Source: Dallia pectoralis (taxonomy: Eukaryota > Chordata > Actinopteri > Esociformes > Umbridae). Taken from it: DNA of 64,000 bases. The position numbers and the translations under genes are program-made. The notes below the pieces were generated by a model. It was not told the DNA's origin. It made no database searches and saw only the letters and a program-made list of their open reading frames with translations. The stretch lies in assembly GCA_029465975.1 (NCBI GenBank), contig CM055730.1:24550344-24614343 (forward strand). The letters run 5' to 3'. Every line of letters begins with the position of its first letter. The first letter of the stretch is position 1. Positions 40,094 to 51,050 of this stretch are shown piece after piece.

Positions 40094-40853
40094 ACGGCTA
40101 ATAGCTTAACGCTGCTAATAGCATAACACGGCTCTAGCTACATCATTAGCCTGCTGAAGCCAACATGTTCCACCACGCTGAACGGCTGGTTAACATGAGC
40201 AATACATTCAATGATTTAGTCGTTAAACTATTACCTTTGGATGTTCGCTGCTGTATTTTCTAGCTTTGTCACTCAAGTAGTAGAGGTTGCTGATGGGTTT
40301 TTGCCGGTGTTTCTTCCTTCTTACATTTCTTAAAGTCTTGGTGCTGCATCTTAAGATGCGTAATCATATTTGTAGTGTTGATTGAGTGTTGTTTTACGCC
40401 TCCTCGCATCACTTGTGGTTTACAACAGTGGGTGCATTTCTATTAAACAAGCTAGGTAACGTTACATTATATTACACTAACATAACGAACTTTTAGTCAT
40501 GACTAATCCATTAATTACTCAACATAATTTATATTTGAGAAAATCAAAACTCCATCCGATGTTTAATGTGAATAAAATGGCCTTGAACCGCCGACTTACT
40601 ACATTCCTGTCACTACCGTTCTGGCTTAGCCTGTGAGAGTGCAGCAGATCCTAAGGTACAGCAGGCATTAGATCAAACCACTGTGAGGCGAGGGAGGGGG
40701 GACTCAAAATGTTTCTAAACTTATAAAGCATTTTTTGGGGGTTTGTATTGTTTTACATCTTAGACAGATATTTTAAGTATTACATCATTATGTTATATAC
40801 AATACACAGCATTGTGTTAATGATATTTCTAGGGGGGGACGACACCCCTTAGG

Positions 40854-41904
40854 CAGGCCCGCATTATTGCACCGGCTTACTGGGGCCTATCATAAGCCAA
40901 TAAAAAAATCACATTGTTTTGAAATTTGTCGAATTTTCTGTCAATCACTTGATATTCTTGTTTTTGGCTGCTGATTGATCCAATTTACAAGTGACCCACG
41001 TGGAAAGCATGATATGACAGTCTATCAGAATGTAGAGAGAGGCTGATATCAAAATGTTGAGAAAGAAAAAGTTTGAGACTGGTGCTCATAAACGAAAAAT
41101 ATCACGACAGAAAGAAAACAGTGAGAAGGAATTTTTAAAAAGATTCCAAAGCTAACAGGATTTTTTAAACCTGCAAATGAAGGTGAGTCGAGCTCATTAA
41201 GCGGAGCAACGATGAACAGTGGAGAGGACAAGCAAACAGGCGGGCAGTGTTAATTTCGTTATAATTTTCGTAATTATTTTCGTCAACAAAATTTTTTGAA
41301 AGACGAAAACGAGACGATACGGTCCCGACCCGAAGCGTGGTGCAGCCCTGCACATAGACAGACAGCGCAAGGACTGAATTGAGCTCTCTTTCACGTCTGA
41401 ATGGACAAATACACACAACATTATGTCTAAATGTCCGTTTTGGAGAGTATTCACGTAAACACAGTCGGTTATGTCTTTACAGAACGTACAGTTGTGAGAA
41501 TATTGGATGTGCATCAATGCAATTAGATCGGCACACTCGGTCTTCAAGTGACAGTGCGTAATAAACCTAATGCCATCTGTACACTTAATATTAATCAAAC
41601 AAATATCATTAATCAAAGAAATACCACTGTGATTTGGTAGCGGTGCAGTTCAGAGAGTTTGTACAGAATGACAAGTTGGGCAGCACGTCGGCAGTGGAGT
41701 TACAGAAAGTATTAAGAAGTAGAAAACTCCATACAGTTTTTCCCAACACAGATATAGCTCTACGGCTATTCCTGACCATGCCAGTGACCAACGTGCTTTC
41801 TGCTTTTGTTGTATATAGACAAACATGATCATTAGACTTTTTTTTATTGTGGGCCTACAAAACCTCTCAGCCCCAGGGCCTGACGGCAGGTTAATGCGGG
41901 CCTG
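40854..41904 (+). mobile_element. hAT deletion derivative with perfect 8-bp TSD (CCCTTAGG)
   Basis: Ends CAGGCCCGCATTA and TTAATGCGGGCCTG are flanked by CCCTTAGG at 40846-40853 and 41905-41912. It contains the two extremities of a ZMYM-like hAT transposase gene. An unrelated 'gttaatttcgtt' type patch at about 41250-41320 suggests a further small insertion. Confidence 0.93.
41054..41828 (+). pseudogene. Remnants of a ZMYM-like hAT transposase
   Basis: The N-terminal part at 41054-41215 (MLRKKKFETGAHKRKISRQK, then after a shift TGFFKPANEGES) and the C-terminal dimerisation part at 41634-41828 (VELQKVLRSRKLHTVFPNTD, IALRLFLTMPVTN) are both recognisable. The catalytic middle is absent. Confidence 0.8.
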
Positions 41905-42301
41905 CCCTTAGGTGGGTGGGGTCCTGACCCCCCGTCCCCCCAGGGATTTACGCCCCTGGCTCCCGGTGGACTATGACACCGCATAGAGGACGGAACAAAG
42001 CCTACGGCTTGTAGGGCATCTTTGCCGGATTAGTTGGATTTTAGTCTTAATCGTAAACTGGATTTACGGTATGATGAAGGGCTGGCTGGCCACAACCCTC
42101 TGTTGTAAATCCACCATTGTGTTAATCCTATAGGGATTGAGGAAAATTTGAATTACCGTATTTTACCGCACTTTTTTTATAGTTTGGCTGGTCCTGCGAC
42201 TTATAGTCCGGTGCGACGTGTATATTAACATTAACTTAAATACAACTGAAAATGCCCCAAAAAAGAAAATCCTATTCTGCGGATTACAAACTACAGGTAA
42301 T

Positions 42302-42766
42302 TGTAACTACCCTGGTTATACAAAATACTCCACGTCTCAAACCGGATGCAAACTTGCGCGTTTATTATTTCCAGCGTTCTGTAGAAAAACACCATAAACA
42401 ACTCCGCACAATTGCACCGTGAAAACGGTTTGCCAAGGGCAACCAGCGGTAGAAAATATAAAACAATCTCTCAAACGTTCATCACTTTAAAACTCTCTTT
42501 TTGTTCGCCCCTCTCTCAGCTCTCTCTCAACTCTGACCTACGCCGGTGACTCTACTTCCGGAGCAGCGTGTAACTTTATCGAACCAAATTTAAGTTATTT
42601 CTCTGTAAATAAAATAAAACATTATCACAGTGATTCACTTATTAAATTCTCTACATTATTATAACTATTATAACTGCATATAGTGAAGTAAGTCAGTGAT
42701 AATACAGTTGCGCACATTCGCTCTGTCGCCATGGAGACGCATCAACAAACTTCCGCGTCAGCTACA
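42302..42766 (+). mobile_element. Solo LTR with perfect 5-bp TSD inside the pogo ORF
   Basis: A 465-bp block starts TGTAACTACC and ends GTCAGCTACA, flanked by GTAAT at 42297-42301 and 42767-42771. A TATA-like 'aatataaaa' (about 42456) and AATAAA (about 42608) are in LTR order on the plus strand. A 5-bp TSD fits Gypsy or endogenous-retrovirus LTRs. No internal coding region is present. Confidence 0.9.
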
Positions 42767-43177
42767 GTAATAAAGTATGCAGCCGAATACGGTAATCGAG
42801 CAGCAGGAAGACAGTTTGGAGTGAGTGCGAAACTTGTGAGGGACTGGCGAAAAACAGAGGTAACTTTAACCGCGATGAAGAAAACAAAGAAAGCTAATCG
42901 CGGGGTGAAAGCCAGATGTCCAGCGCTGGAGGAACGAGTCCACAGATGGGTGCTTGAACAATGTGCTGCCGGGAGAGGCTTGTCAACGGTGAAGTTACTT
43001 CTCCACGCCCGGGCGGTCTTGTTCATAAGTGACACAGAGGATGAAGAATTTGATGGATTTAGTGATGTTGAATTACATCGGGAGCTTGGTGAACTTGCTT
43101 ACCGGGGTACTCGCTTGTTGGACTTGCTGGCTTGTGATGTTAATTTAACCTATTCAGCTGTATGTTTAGTTGAATAA
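42731..43177 (+). CDS. Chimeric ORF: LTR-derived start fused to a pogo HTH domain
   Basis: The frame starts at an ATG inside the solo LTR (METHQQTSASAT) and continues in frame into the pogo transposase N-terminus (VIKYAAEYGNRAAGRQFGVS, KLVRDWRKTE, a CENP-B/pogo helix-turn-helix). The natural start of the transposase (MPQKRKSYSADYKLQ at 42252-42296) lies before the LTR. The DDE domain has been deleted; an acidic C-terminal piece (ISDTEDEEFDGFSD) remains. The 148-residue frame is intact. The LTR promoter could transcribe it (inference). Function unknown; it may be an accident. Confidence 0.5.
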   Translation: METHQQTSASATVIKYAAEYGNRAAGRQFGVSAKLVRDWRKTEVTLTAMKKTKKANRGVKARCPALEERVHRWVLEQCAAGRGLSTVKLLLHARAVLFISDTEDEEFDGFSDVELHRELGELAYRGTRLLDLLACDVNLTYSAVCLVE

Positions 43178-43405
43178 CGTTTTTATATGTTACGTTAACA
43201 TACCGGACACCCATTCAGCCTGTTGTTCTGTGATTAAATGTTCCAGAATAAATGTCTTTTTTTGGTCTTGGATTTTGTGAAATACTTTAAATAAATGCGA
43301 CTTATAGTCCGGTGAGACTTATATATGTTTTTCCCTCGTCATGACGCATATTTTGACTGATTCGACTTATATTCCGGAGCGACTTATAGTCCGGAAATTA
43401 CGGTA

Positions 43406-43541
43406 ATCCCATAGGAATTGTGTTTTTTTAACGGAGCCCAGTGAAGAAGATAACATGCGTGGAATGTTAGCATTACTTTGACCCATGTGATATTTGGAGA
43501 TCTGTGTGAAACATTAATAATTGATGTGTTTCAGGAGCACA
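43406..43541 (+). promoter_or_regulatory. zdhhc16 5' region: acceptor of the first coding exon
   Basis: 'ttgatgtgtttcag' followed by gagcac at 43535 looks like a splice acceptor 7 bp before the start codon, implying an upstream non-coding exon. That exon was not located. Confidence 0.5.
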
Positions 43542-46500
43542 ATGCCCCGGTGCCCTACTGTCCTGCTTGTGCTGCTTCGCTGGATGCATATGCACTTGTG
43601 GGCCAGAAGATGGCGCTGCAGAGCTGGCAACAACAACAGACTACCTCTGTGTGTACAGCAGAGATGGGCCTACTTCAGATTGATGGTCCGCTCCCTCTAT
43701 TATAACTCCCTTACAGGCTCTGACGTCATCATGGACTCACTGATGGAGCCCGTTTTCTGGATGGTGGATCTAATGACCCGCTGGTTTGGCCCTGTAAGTG
43801 TGTGTGTGTGTGTGTGTGTCTGTCTACGAAATATTGAAACAATTGTGCAGACGTTTATCCTTATGAAACAATCTCTCTTATTGTTATACCTACATTTTCC
43901 TGCTCTCTTCTGTATATCTCTCTCCTTTTCATGGGTCTAGGTGTTTGTGGGCCTGGTAGTGGTCCTGACCAGTTCTATCCTGCTAATAGCCTATGTGGGT
44001 CTGCTGCCTATGGTCCTCAGCACATACTCTCTCCCCTGGATAGCCTGGCACATTGGCTATGGACACTGGAACATTGTCATGATCGTCTTCCACTACTACA
44101 AGGCCATCAGGACAGCCCCAGGATATCCCCCCAGGGTATGGACCAGTTGACAGACATGTGTTTTGACAGAGGCAAGCCAGGTTGTGATAGAGACCTTTGT
44201 GTTGTTGTTTTCTCTAGGTTAAGAATGATCTTCCATTTGTGTCTGTCTGTAAAAAGTGCATCATCCCCAAACCGGCTAGGACACACCACTGTGGTATCTG
44301 CAATGCGTAAGTCAACTCTGTTGTCTCCAACAGCATCATCTTACATCAGGTGATCTTGTCCCTTATCTTAATCGGAGAAGTGTCGACAGATTTGACTTTA
44401 TAAATGTGCCTATTAGAAGTTCCTTTTTTATATTATGATGTATGTATTTTGCGGTGTAAACATTTCCTTTAGACTCATAGCGTTGGAACAGTATGGTGGC
44501 ATTGTACGGGACCTTTAACATGGCGTTGTCTTCTGCTTCACAGGTGCGTTCTTAAAATGGATCACCACTGTCGTATCCTTTCAGTGGAGTTCGGAGAGTA
44601 GAGATTATTTTAGTAGAGTGTTTTAGTACACTGGTAAAGTCCAGTTCTCTGGGATAGGGGCAGAGGTGGAAGTAATGAATTACAACTGTCGTGTAGGGCA
44701 CCTAACCTAGCCCTCAAAGTTCAGATCTCTGAGGGAGCACAATCACCAGACTGAAGGATTTGGTTCACAGTTTTTATTATATTAATTTAAGTGGAGCATT
44801 GCCATCTAGTCAGGAGACAACATGATTGTACTAGCCCGTACCCTCCCCTATAGACAGTACGGTAGCTAGGCTACTTTAACAGCACAACACAACAATCAGT
44901 GGGACCATTCAATCACTAAATTCATAACATGGCAATTCATGGCAAAAGAAAGTAACAACTACACCACCCAATAAATATCACAGCAATGCACGGCAAACAA
45001 TTCCACCGCGTGAGAGGAGGGACCGCACAATCGGGTGTCCCCCTACCTGGCCAATGTCTCTAGTAAGGAGAAAGTTAGAATTGTCCATTGGTCGGCGCCC
45101 AGCCCCCGCCGACCGAGAACATCGGTAAGGATTACTGGCACCTCGCCTTCAGCCTTCTCCTCTTTTCACCGTAGTTTCACCGTAAGATACCACCCGCTAC
45201 TCGCCCAGATCTGCTCGCTCCTCTCTGTCAAGAAAGAACATTCCCTTAACTAGCCACTCCGCTTACAGATGCCTGCATTTTCCGTTTTATTACGGTTTAG
45301 TGACTTCCCTTTATAGGGCATGTAAACATGCTCGTAGTTTCCCAGGCACTTCCCGGTCTCTGGTCTCCCGAATTCTCCTCCCCCCGGCTATAACAAGTCC
45401 CTGCACCAGCAAACAGTCCTGCTTGCTTACAGCTGGGCAGCCAGAGTTTACCAGATTGAGTCCTTTCTGGCCCCCTCCCATATAGTACATCACAACAGCC
45501 CGTACGTGACACAACTACTAACGTTACTGTAATTAAGTAGTTTTTTTGTGTACTTGTACTTTTATGAGTACATTTTTAGGTCTGTAATTTTCCTTGTACT
45601 TAAGTACAAATTAGTTAAGTAATCTACTTTTGCTATTTTAATAATCACATTCGTTACCAAGTACTTGTACAATTTGAATTAAATTAATATTAAAATCTTT
45701 GACCAGCAATTGACCCTTCGCTAAGCCACGCCCTCCTTAGTTACTGTTACTTGTTTGTTTCCCACTTGAATGGTTAGCTTTCGAGCCTGGCACGTCTATT
45801 GCAGTGTGTATGCACCGGTGTCAGACATTCCCAATGAGATATTTAGTCATTTTTGGCGAACAGGTGAAATATCTGAAAAAGCAAGACAAAAGTATGCATT
45901 CTAGGGATATATCCACGGCATAATATGCAACCGATTAGAGAATAACGTCTTTAAAATTGAGGCTAAAACCTAGGTCCCAGCGCAAGCAGCAGCTGCCTCA
46001 TACGTTAACCATTCAAGTGGAAACACACAAGTTGAGGAACAGCTTTGTTCATGCACAACAGATTAAGTGAATATAATCTAATAATTGTAAATCAAGCAGC
46101 TTATACACAAATCTTGTGGAATAAGCCATTTGCTTGACCACTTTACAATGCTTATATTTTTAGCACGTCAGGCTATATATCATCGGTAGTTGTCGCTAAA
46201 GCAAATAAAAACCGTATGCGGAGACCAATATTAAGTATAAAGCATGAGAGCATGTGTGTTCTGTAATACATCTCGCTGCCCAAATAAAGTGTACCTATAG
46301 TGAGCACATGATTACTACTGTTAATGAACTGATTAAGTTCGCATACCAACCTTTTCCTTGGAGATCTCCGGCAAGCCCCCTGATGTTCCTTCCTTAGACC
46401 TAATACCGGGAGAGCCGGAATGGGGTACTCACGAGTATTTTAAAGTATGTCAGTGAGCCTCCGTCCACGCCCGGCATTTCTCCCCTGGGGTTTTAGGTTT

Positions 46501-49500
46501 TGGGAAAGTAAAAAAAAATCCACCTCCCCGTCCAAACTATTAGGATATCGGGTATCAGATTTACACAATCCATAAGCACAACGCGTTGGCATGTTTCCCT
46601 TGCTCGAAAGCTTGACAGACCTCCTGTGCCTAGTTACGGTTGCTAAACCACGATTGGCCTGTGGCGGTTTTCGGGCGTGGCTTAGCGAAGGGTCAATTGG
46701 GTATCTAATGGAAATAACTGATTGGCCAATAAAAACCATTGTTTTCGGACCGGGAAAAGCCCCGGTTTCTGGAGAGTTATACATGCAGTCGGCAACTCGT
46801 CATAGTTGTGGGGCGTGGTCTGGTGTGGGGAAAACACTGCGATCATGTGTATTTGAATGACAAAAATTTCGTATTGGGAGTCATTGACGCCTGCCGACCC
46901 GCAACGGTACATTGCAAAATGAACTGCAATAGGTTATGATTGTCCTTATTTAATTAAAAACTGGGTCAATGACCCAAACAAATGGCCGGGGGTCTCGTTT
47001 ACACACATATTTTGTTTTCTGGTTGAATCTCCAGGTAGCATTAGCGCTAACATCAGCCTATAACTTTCGTATGTTGCAGACTAGAACGACATAAAACCTT
47101 GTTACTTACCAATTGTACGTATGCTTCACTCTGTATTGTATCGTAATGTAGCCTTTAGGTTTACCAGGCTATATAGTTTAGGTTCGACACCAGGTTACAT
47201 TGTTTAGGTTCGACACCAGGCTACATAGTTTAGGTTCGACACCAGGCTATATAGTTTAGGTTCGACACCAGGCCAAATAGTTTAGGTTTGACGCTAGGCT
47301 ATATAGTTTAGGTTTGACACTAGGCTATATAGTTTAGGTTCGACACTAGGCTATATAGTTTTGCTTAAGGTAGAATGATAAGGCTAATTATATATGCATG
47401 CCACTTTCTGAAACAAACAAATTAATATTGGAGGTTATGTTTAAATTATATCTGACAGCAGTAACTTTTTAGCTGTGCTGGTCTACTTTTCACATCCAAA
47501 CGAAGGTGGATAGACTCTGTGAACTTTGAAAATCAGCTTCTGCTGAAACTGAACAAAAGGTTCAGAAAGTAATAGAGTTTACTCTAGAGTTTAAGGCCTT
47601 TGCCCAGTTGTTGGTTTGCAGTGAAAAGTTTATACTGTTTATACGTGTTTAAAAATCATTTAACATTCTTTAAACAGACAAAATACCTGTACTATGTGTT
47701 TATTTGTATAAAACACAAATTGCCTGTGTTTGATCCATTCTTATTTCTGATTTGATTCAATGGATTTGATGTTTATTCAAATATCACAGGTTAAAAGTAA
47801 TTAGTACTTGAGTAGTTTTTGAGAGGAGAACACCAGTACATTTACTTGTAATTAAGTATTATTTTAGCAACTACTTGTACTTGTGTACAATTTTTCAGTA
47901 CTCTATCCACCTCCGGATAGGGGACTAAATTCTGTGTTTACCAAGGCTTCTACATATTTTACAAGTCTGTTGGGTACAAGGATAAAGACAAAATCCCCCC
48001 CAAAATGTTTTTTTTGTTTTCCGCCTTAACTCTTGTTCCTCCAGCATGGCTTAATAACTGTGTCGGCCATTTCAACCACCGCTACTTCTTCTGCTTTTGC
48101 CTGTCCTTGACCCTTGGTTGCGTCTACTGCAGCATCAGTGGTCGAAATCTGTTCATAGATGCTTATGGTGCTATAGAGGTACACACATACTCACTATTTC
48201 TCTTTAATAAATACTTGGGATTGTTTTTCTGCTTTTACCACAATTGAGTTGCTTCTTTTGCTGAGATTGGATAACTTAGCGGTGTAACTTCGGACAATTT
48301 GTAGTTCCTCTGGCGTTAACATGTATCTCATTTTTTGTCTGTTTTATTTTCAGTGGCAGTGTTTCTAAGTGGAATGACTACTAGCAGTGTGTGGAGTTAT
48401 TCTTTTAACCTTCTCAGTGTTTGGCTCCAATTCTGATTGTGTTTTGTCTGTTTCTCAATAACTGGTGTTTGTGCTGTTGTTATTTGTTGTTATTTGTCTG
48501 TTTGCATTGTTTCCGTAGCGCTTCAAACACACAGACTTGGAAAAATCAGGCATTCCAGTGACAGGGATCGGGCTCCTTATAGGCATCTTACCTCCAGGGC
48601 AGGTAGCACGCAGGCACTCTCACTGTTTCAACTGTTAGATTTTTACATCTTGTATATACTAATGATGTTCTGTATGTGACTCTGTTTAACCTGTATCTGA
48701 CTCCTGCCCCCCATCAGAGCACCTACCAGACCCCTGCTCCTCTATACACGTTTAGAGACAAAATTTTCCACAAGAGTATCATCTATATGTGGGTGTTGAC
48801 CAGGTGAGGTGTACTTCACAACTTGACTGTTATTAGGATTGCTCTATTTAAATGTAGCAATGTCGTTTTAGAGGTTAAATGTTGAATTGGTTCTCATGTA
48901 GTAACAAACCCTCTGATTGGCAATTTTAGTACGGTGGCAGTAGCTCTAGGTGGGCTTACTATCTGGCACGCAATGTTGATATCCAGAGGAGAGACCAGCA
49001 TAGAGAGACACATCAACAACAAGGAGACAGAACGCAAAGCCAAGCGATGCAAAGTGAGGATGCACGCACTCATTTACGCACACACACTGTTGGCTGCAAC
49101 AGGCTTTCTAAACCAAACTCTCCTTCTTCTAGGTGTACAAGAACCCATTTAACTATGGCAGACTGAATAACTGGAAAGTCTTCCTGGGTGTGGAGAAGAG
49201 AAGGTCAGTTAACTGTTGTTTCACTCCAGGTTATGTGATGGCCTGTTGATTTTTACAGATTTTGAACACACACACACTGTAGAAGCGCCAAGGCATTCAC
49301 ACCTGCCAGAAGCGCCGGTTGGGGTCTTTTTTATTCATGCATGTTTTGAATGGGAGGGTTGTTGGGAGAAAAATATAAGAAAAGACCATTACATTGTGTG
49401 ATGAAAGGCAGGTGTGATGTACTCTAAACACAATTACTTTGATTGTGAAGGGCTGTTGTTTACTTCTGGAAACATCAGTGGGAAATGCATTGTGGGTACT

Positions 49501-50112
49501 GAAAGGATGGCTTCTCATGGATATATATAGAATTCTATATGAATAAAGTACACCATCTCAGCATCTTTTCTTGGGTTTTAATTTAATTAGGACAGTTAAC
49601 CTACTTTCTGATTTCTTGATACATAAATTATTATTACGTAAGGAAAATAGAATGGAATTTTTTGTGTACAAGATTTACATTCTGAAAAGCAATTTAACAC
49701 AAAATTATGTAAGGGGTTAGGAACATTTTATTCACTGTACCGTTACTTTAGGGTTTAGTGCTATAAAGTAACAAGTGTGTGGCAGTAAGAGCGGTAGCCC
49801 TATTGAATAGCAATGTTTAGCTATTTCTACATTAATTTAAAATAATTTGCTGTATGTTAATAGAGTACTGTGACCCCAATCCTTTTTAAGTAACTGTCTC
49901 AAATTGACTGCTTCTGGCACTTCTAGTGTTAATGGGCAAAACTGAAGAATATAAATTAGTATTTGGTTATATATCGTTTTGGTAACTTTTGCCTCTGTCC
50001 TCTCCCCAGTCATTGGTTGACGCGAGTCCTCCTGCCCTCTGGACATGCCCCCTCAGGCAATGGCCTGACCTGGGACTTGTATCCAATCAGAAAAGACATG
50101 ATGCCTGTCTGA
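43542..50112 (+). CDS. zdhhc16: Palmitoyltransferase ZDHHC16 (complete, ten coding exons)
   Basis: A multi-pass ER/Golgi membrane S-acyltransferase. Coding exons: 43542-43793, 43941-44135, 44218-44306, 44544-44572, 48045-48178, 48519-48602, 48718-48803, 48930-49053, 49133-49203 and 50010-50112. All have GT-AG borders and compatible phases, giving 388 residues (human 377). Transmembrane stretches lie at about 85-115, 118-140, 202-220 and 260-290. The DHHC cysteine-rich domain is 160-202 (CKKCIIPKPARTHHCGIC, then MDHHCPWLNNCVGHFNHRYF) with catalytic Cys188. Then come SRGETSIERHIN and NPFNYGRLNNWKVFLGV, the PaCCT-like motif. It ends HWLTRVLLPSGHAPSGNGLTW...PV. Exon 6 (about 262-289 by exon order, RFKHTDLEKSGIP...) differs most from mammals. 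Fish have two zdhhc16 paralogues; which one this is was not settled. Confidence 0.96.
43797..43820. repeat. (GT)n microsatellite at the exon 1 donor
   Basis: The zdhhc16 donor GTAAGT runs directly into a GT repeat. Confidence 0.9.
44687..45511 (-). mobile_element. Solo LTR nested in the THAP element
   Basis: An 825-bp block with ends TGTC/GACA, flanked by CAAC at 44683-44686 and 45512-45515. On the minus strand a TATAAA box ('ccctataaaggg', about 45311-45322) precedes an AATAAA-like signal (about 44776). The subterminal sequence of the host transposon resumes exactly after it. Confidence 0.85.
46433..46592 (-). pseudogene. THAP-domain first exon with a frameshift
   Basis: The minus strand starts MPTRCAYGLCKSDTRYPNSL (THAP C-x4-C start). 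After a slip in a T-run at about 46508-46517 it continues FPKPKTPGEKCRAW, the conserved FP...KC..W part. A GTGAGT donor follows at 46432. A stop codon lies near the end. The CSxHF half would be in a later exon and was not found. Confidence 0.75.
47164..47360. repeat. 26-bp tandem repeat, about 7 copies
   Basis: The unit is TTTAGGTTCGACACCAGGCTATATAG with minor changes, inside the THAP element. Confidence 0.93.
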
Positions 50113-50414
50113 GATCAGAACAGAACTGACTTCAAAGATCTATATAATAAGGAAAGTCTGTCGGACTGTCCTGATAGTACACATCTGTCCACAGAGAAAA
50201 CTAAATCTCTACAGTGTTACCTGCTTCCAACCAGTGTTAAATCTCCACATTGGAGTTTGCATATGACCATTGGAAGTGGGAGTTGGAGAGGAAAACCACC
50301 TACCATACAGGGGATGGCCAGCTGACAAGCCAATGGGGAAGTTTGATGCTTCCAAGTAAAAGAACACTACTTCTTGTTTTAACTCTGAGCTAGCACAGGG
50401 TTCTCAGCTTGGGT

Positions 50415-50420
50415 AATAAA
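50415..50420 (+). terminator. Candidate zdhhc16 poly(A) signal AATAAA
   Basis: AATAAA about 300 bp after the stop codon, followed by a T-rich stretch. Single-motif evidence. Confidence 0.5.
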
Positions 50421-50703
50421 GGTTTTACACAGTACAGTACATGTAATCAGAGGTTAAATTTGGATTTGGGAAATGGGGTTCTGCTGGTCAGTGAAAGTAC
50501 AGGAACTCAGCACCTGCTGCTTTCCAGTGAATGTAACCCATGCTTGTAATAGATCCAACTACAGACTTTATAAAGTCCAATGAATTGTGTGTTTTTCTAC
50601 TATTGGTAAACCCATGAAAGATAGAACCTAAAGGGGGCCTGTCTGTGTAAGTTGCTATTGTCCTAACACAAGACAACCGGGCCCAAAGGCCACGCATCAT
50701 GTA

Positions 50704-51050
50704 CACAAATCAGCCATAAAATTATGAATACTGACAGGTGAAGTTAAAACACTGATAATCTCATTATCATGGCACCAGTGTATTTTGGGGTGTTTCTGGT
50801 CTGCAGTGGTCAGTATCTGTCAAAAATGGGACAAGAAAGGAAAAGCGGCAAACCTGCAACAGGGTCACTGGCAGCCAAGGCTCATTGTGGAGTGGAGAGT
50901 GAAAGCTGGCCCATTTGGTCCGATCCAACAGATTAGCTATAGCTATTTTTACTGTAGCTAAAATTTCTGAAATAATAAATGCTGGTTCTGATAAAAGGTG
51001 CCAGAAACTGCATTGCAGTTTGTTGTGCATGTACCTCAAGACTGTTACAA
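50704..51050 (+). mobile_element. 5' part of a Tc1-like transposon
   Basis: The left end 'caaatcagccataaaatta' and 'ctgacaggtgaagtt' match the terminal repeat of the family also present at 7190-7470 and 15226-15557. Decayed HTH coding sequence (QKWDKKGKAANLQQGHWQPR, LI) follows. The remainder is deleted. Confidence 0.78.

Larger units (their letters stand above)
38651..40480 (-). mobile_element. ZBED-type hAT element, interrupted by a second hAT
   Basis: The right-hand terminal sequence (minus reading) is TAGGGATGCACGATATTCG at 38651. The first 420 bp are the complement of 6517-6991. At 40330-40450 the minus strand encodes a BED finger (CTHCCKPQVMRGGVKQHS, then NTTNMITHLKMQHQ). A separate hAT is inserted at 39102-40093. 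The outer left end near 40480 is approximate. Confidence 0.75.
42154..43405 (+). mobile_element. pogo/Tigger-type transposon, internally deleted, split by a solo LTR
   Basis: It starts TACCGTATTTTACCGCAC and ends GCGACTTATAGTCCGGAAATTACGGTA; 'gcgacttatagtccggtg' repeats occur near both ends. TA borders fit the Tc1/mariner/pogo target. It ends only 129 bp before the first coding exon of zdhhc16. Confidence 0.88.
44661..47915 (-). mobile_element. THAP-bearing DNA transposon with perfect 8-bp TSD, in zdhhc16 intron 4
   Basis: Ends CAGAGGTGGA and TCCACCTCCG with subterminal 'tacttgtac' repeats are flanked by GATAGGGG at 44653-44660 and 47916-47923. It encloses a minus-strand THAP first exon. An 8-bp TSD plus THAP fits the P-element superfamily; hAT also makes 8-bp TSDs but normally lacks THAP. 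The catalytic exons are absent, so this is a non-autonomous copy of 3255 bp including a nested solo LTR. Confidence 0.85.

Noticed and set aside
42252..42771. The 465-bp block in the pogo ORF as an intron
   Set aside because: GT-AG removal would leave in-frame stops, whereas removal of the block with one GTAAT copy restores the family reading; LTR ends and TSD explain it.
46340..46440. Possible small nuclear RNA or 5S-like sequence
   Set aside because: Compared by eye with U1, U4, U5, U6 and 5S rRNA; no match. The region is explained by the THAP exon donor and its flank.
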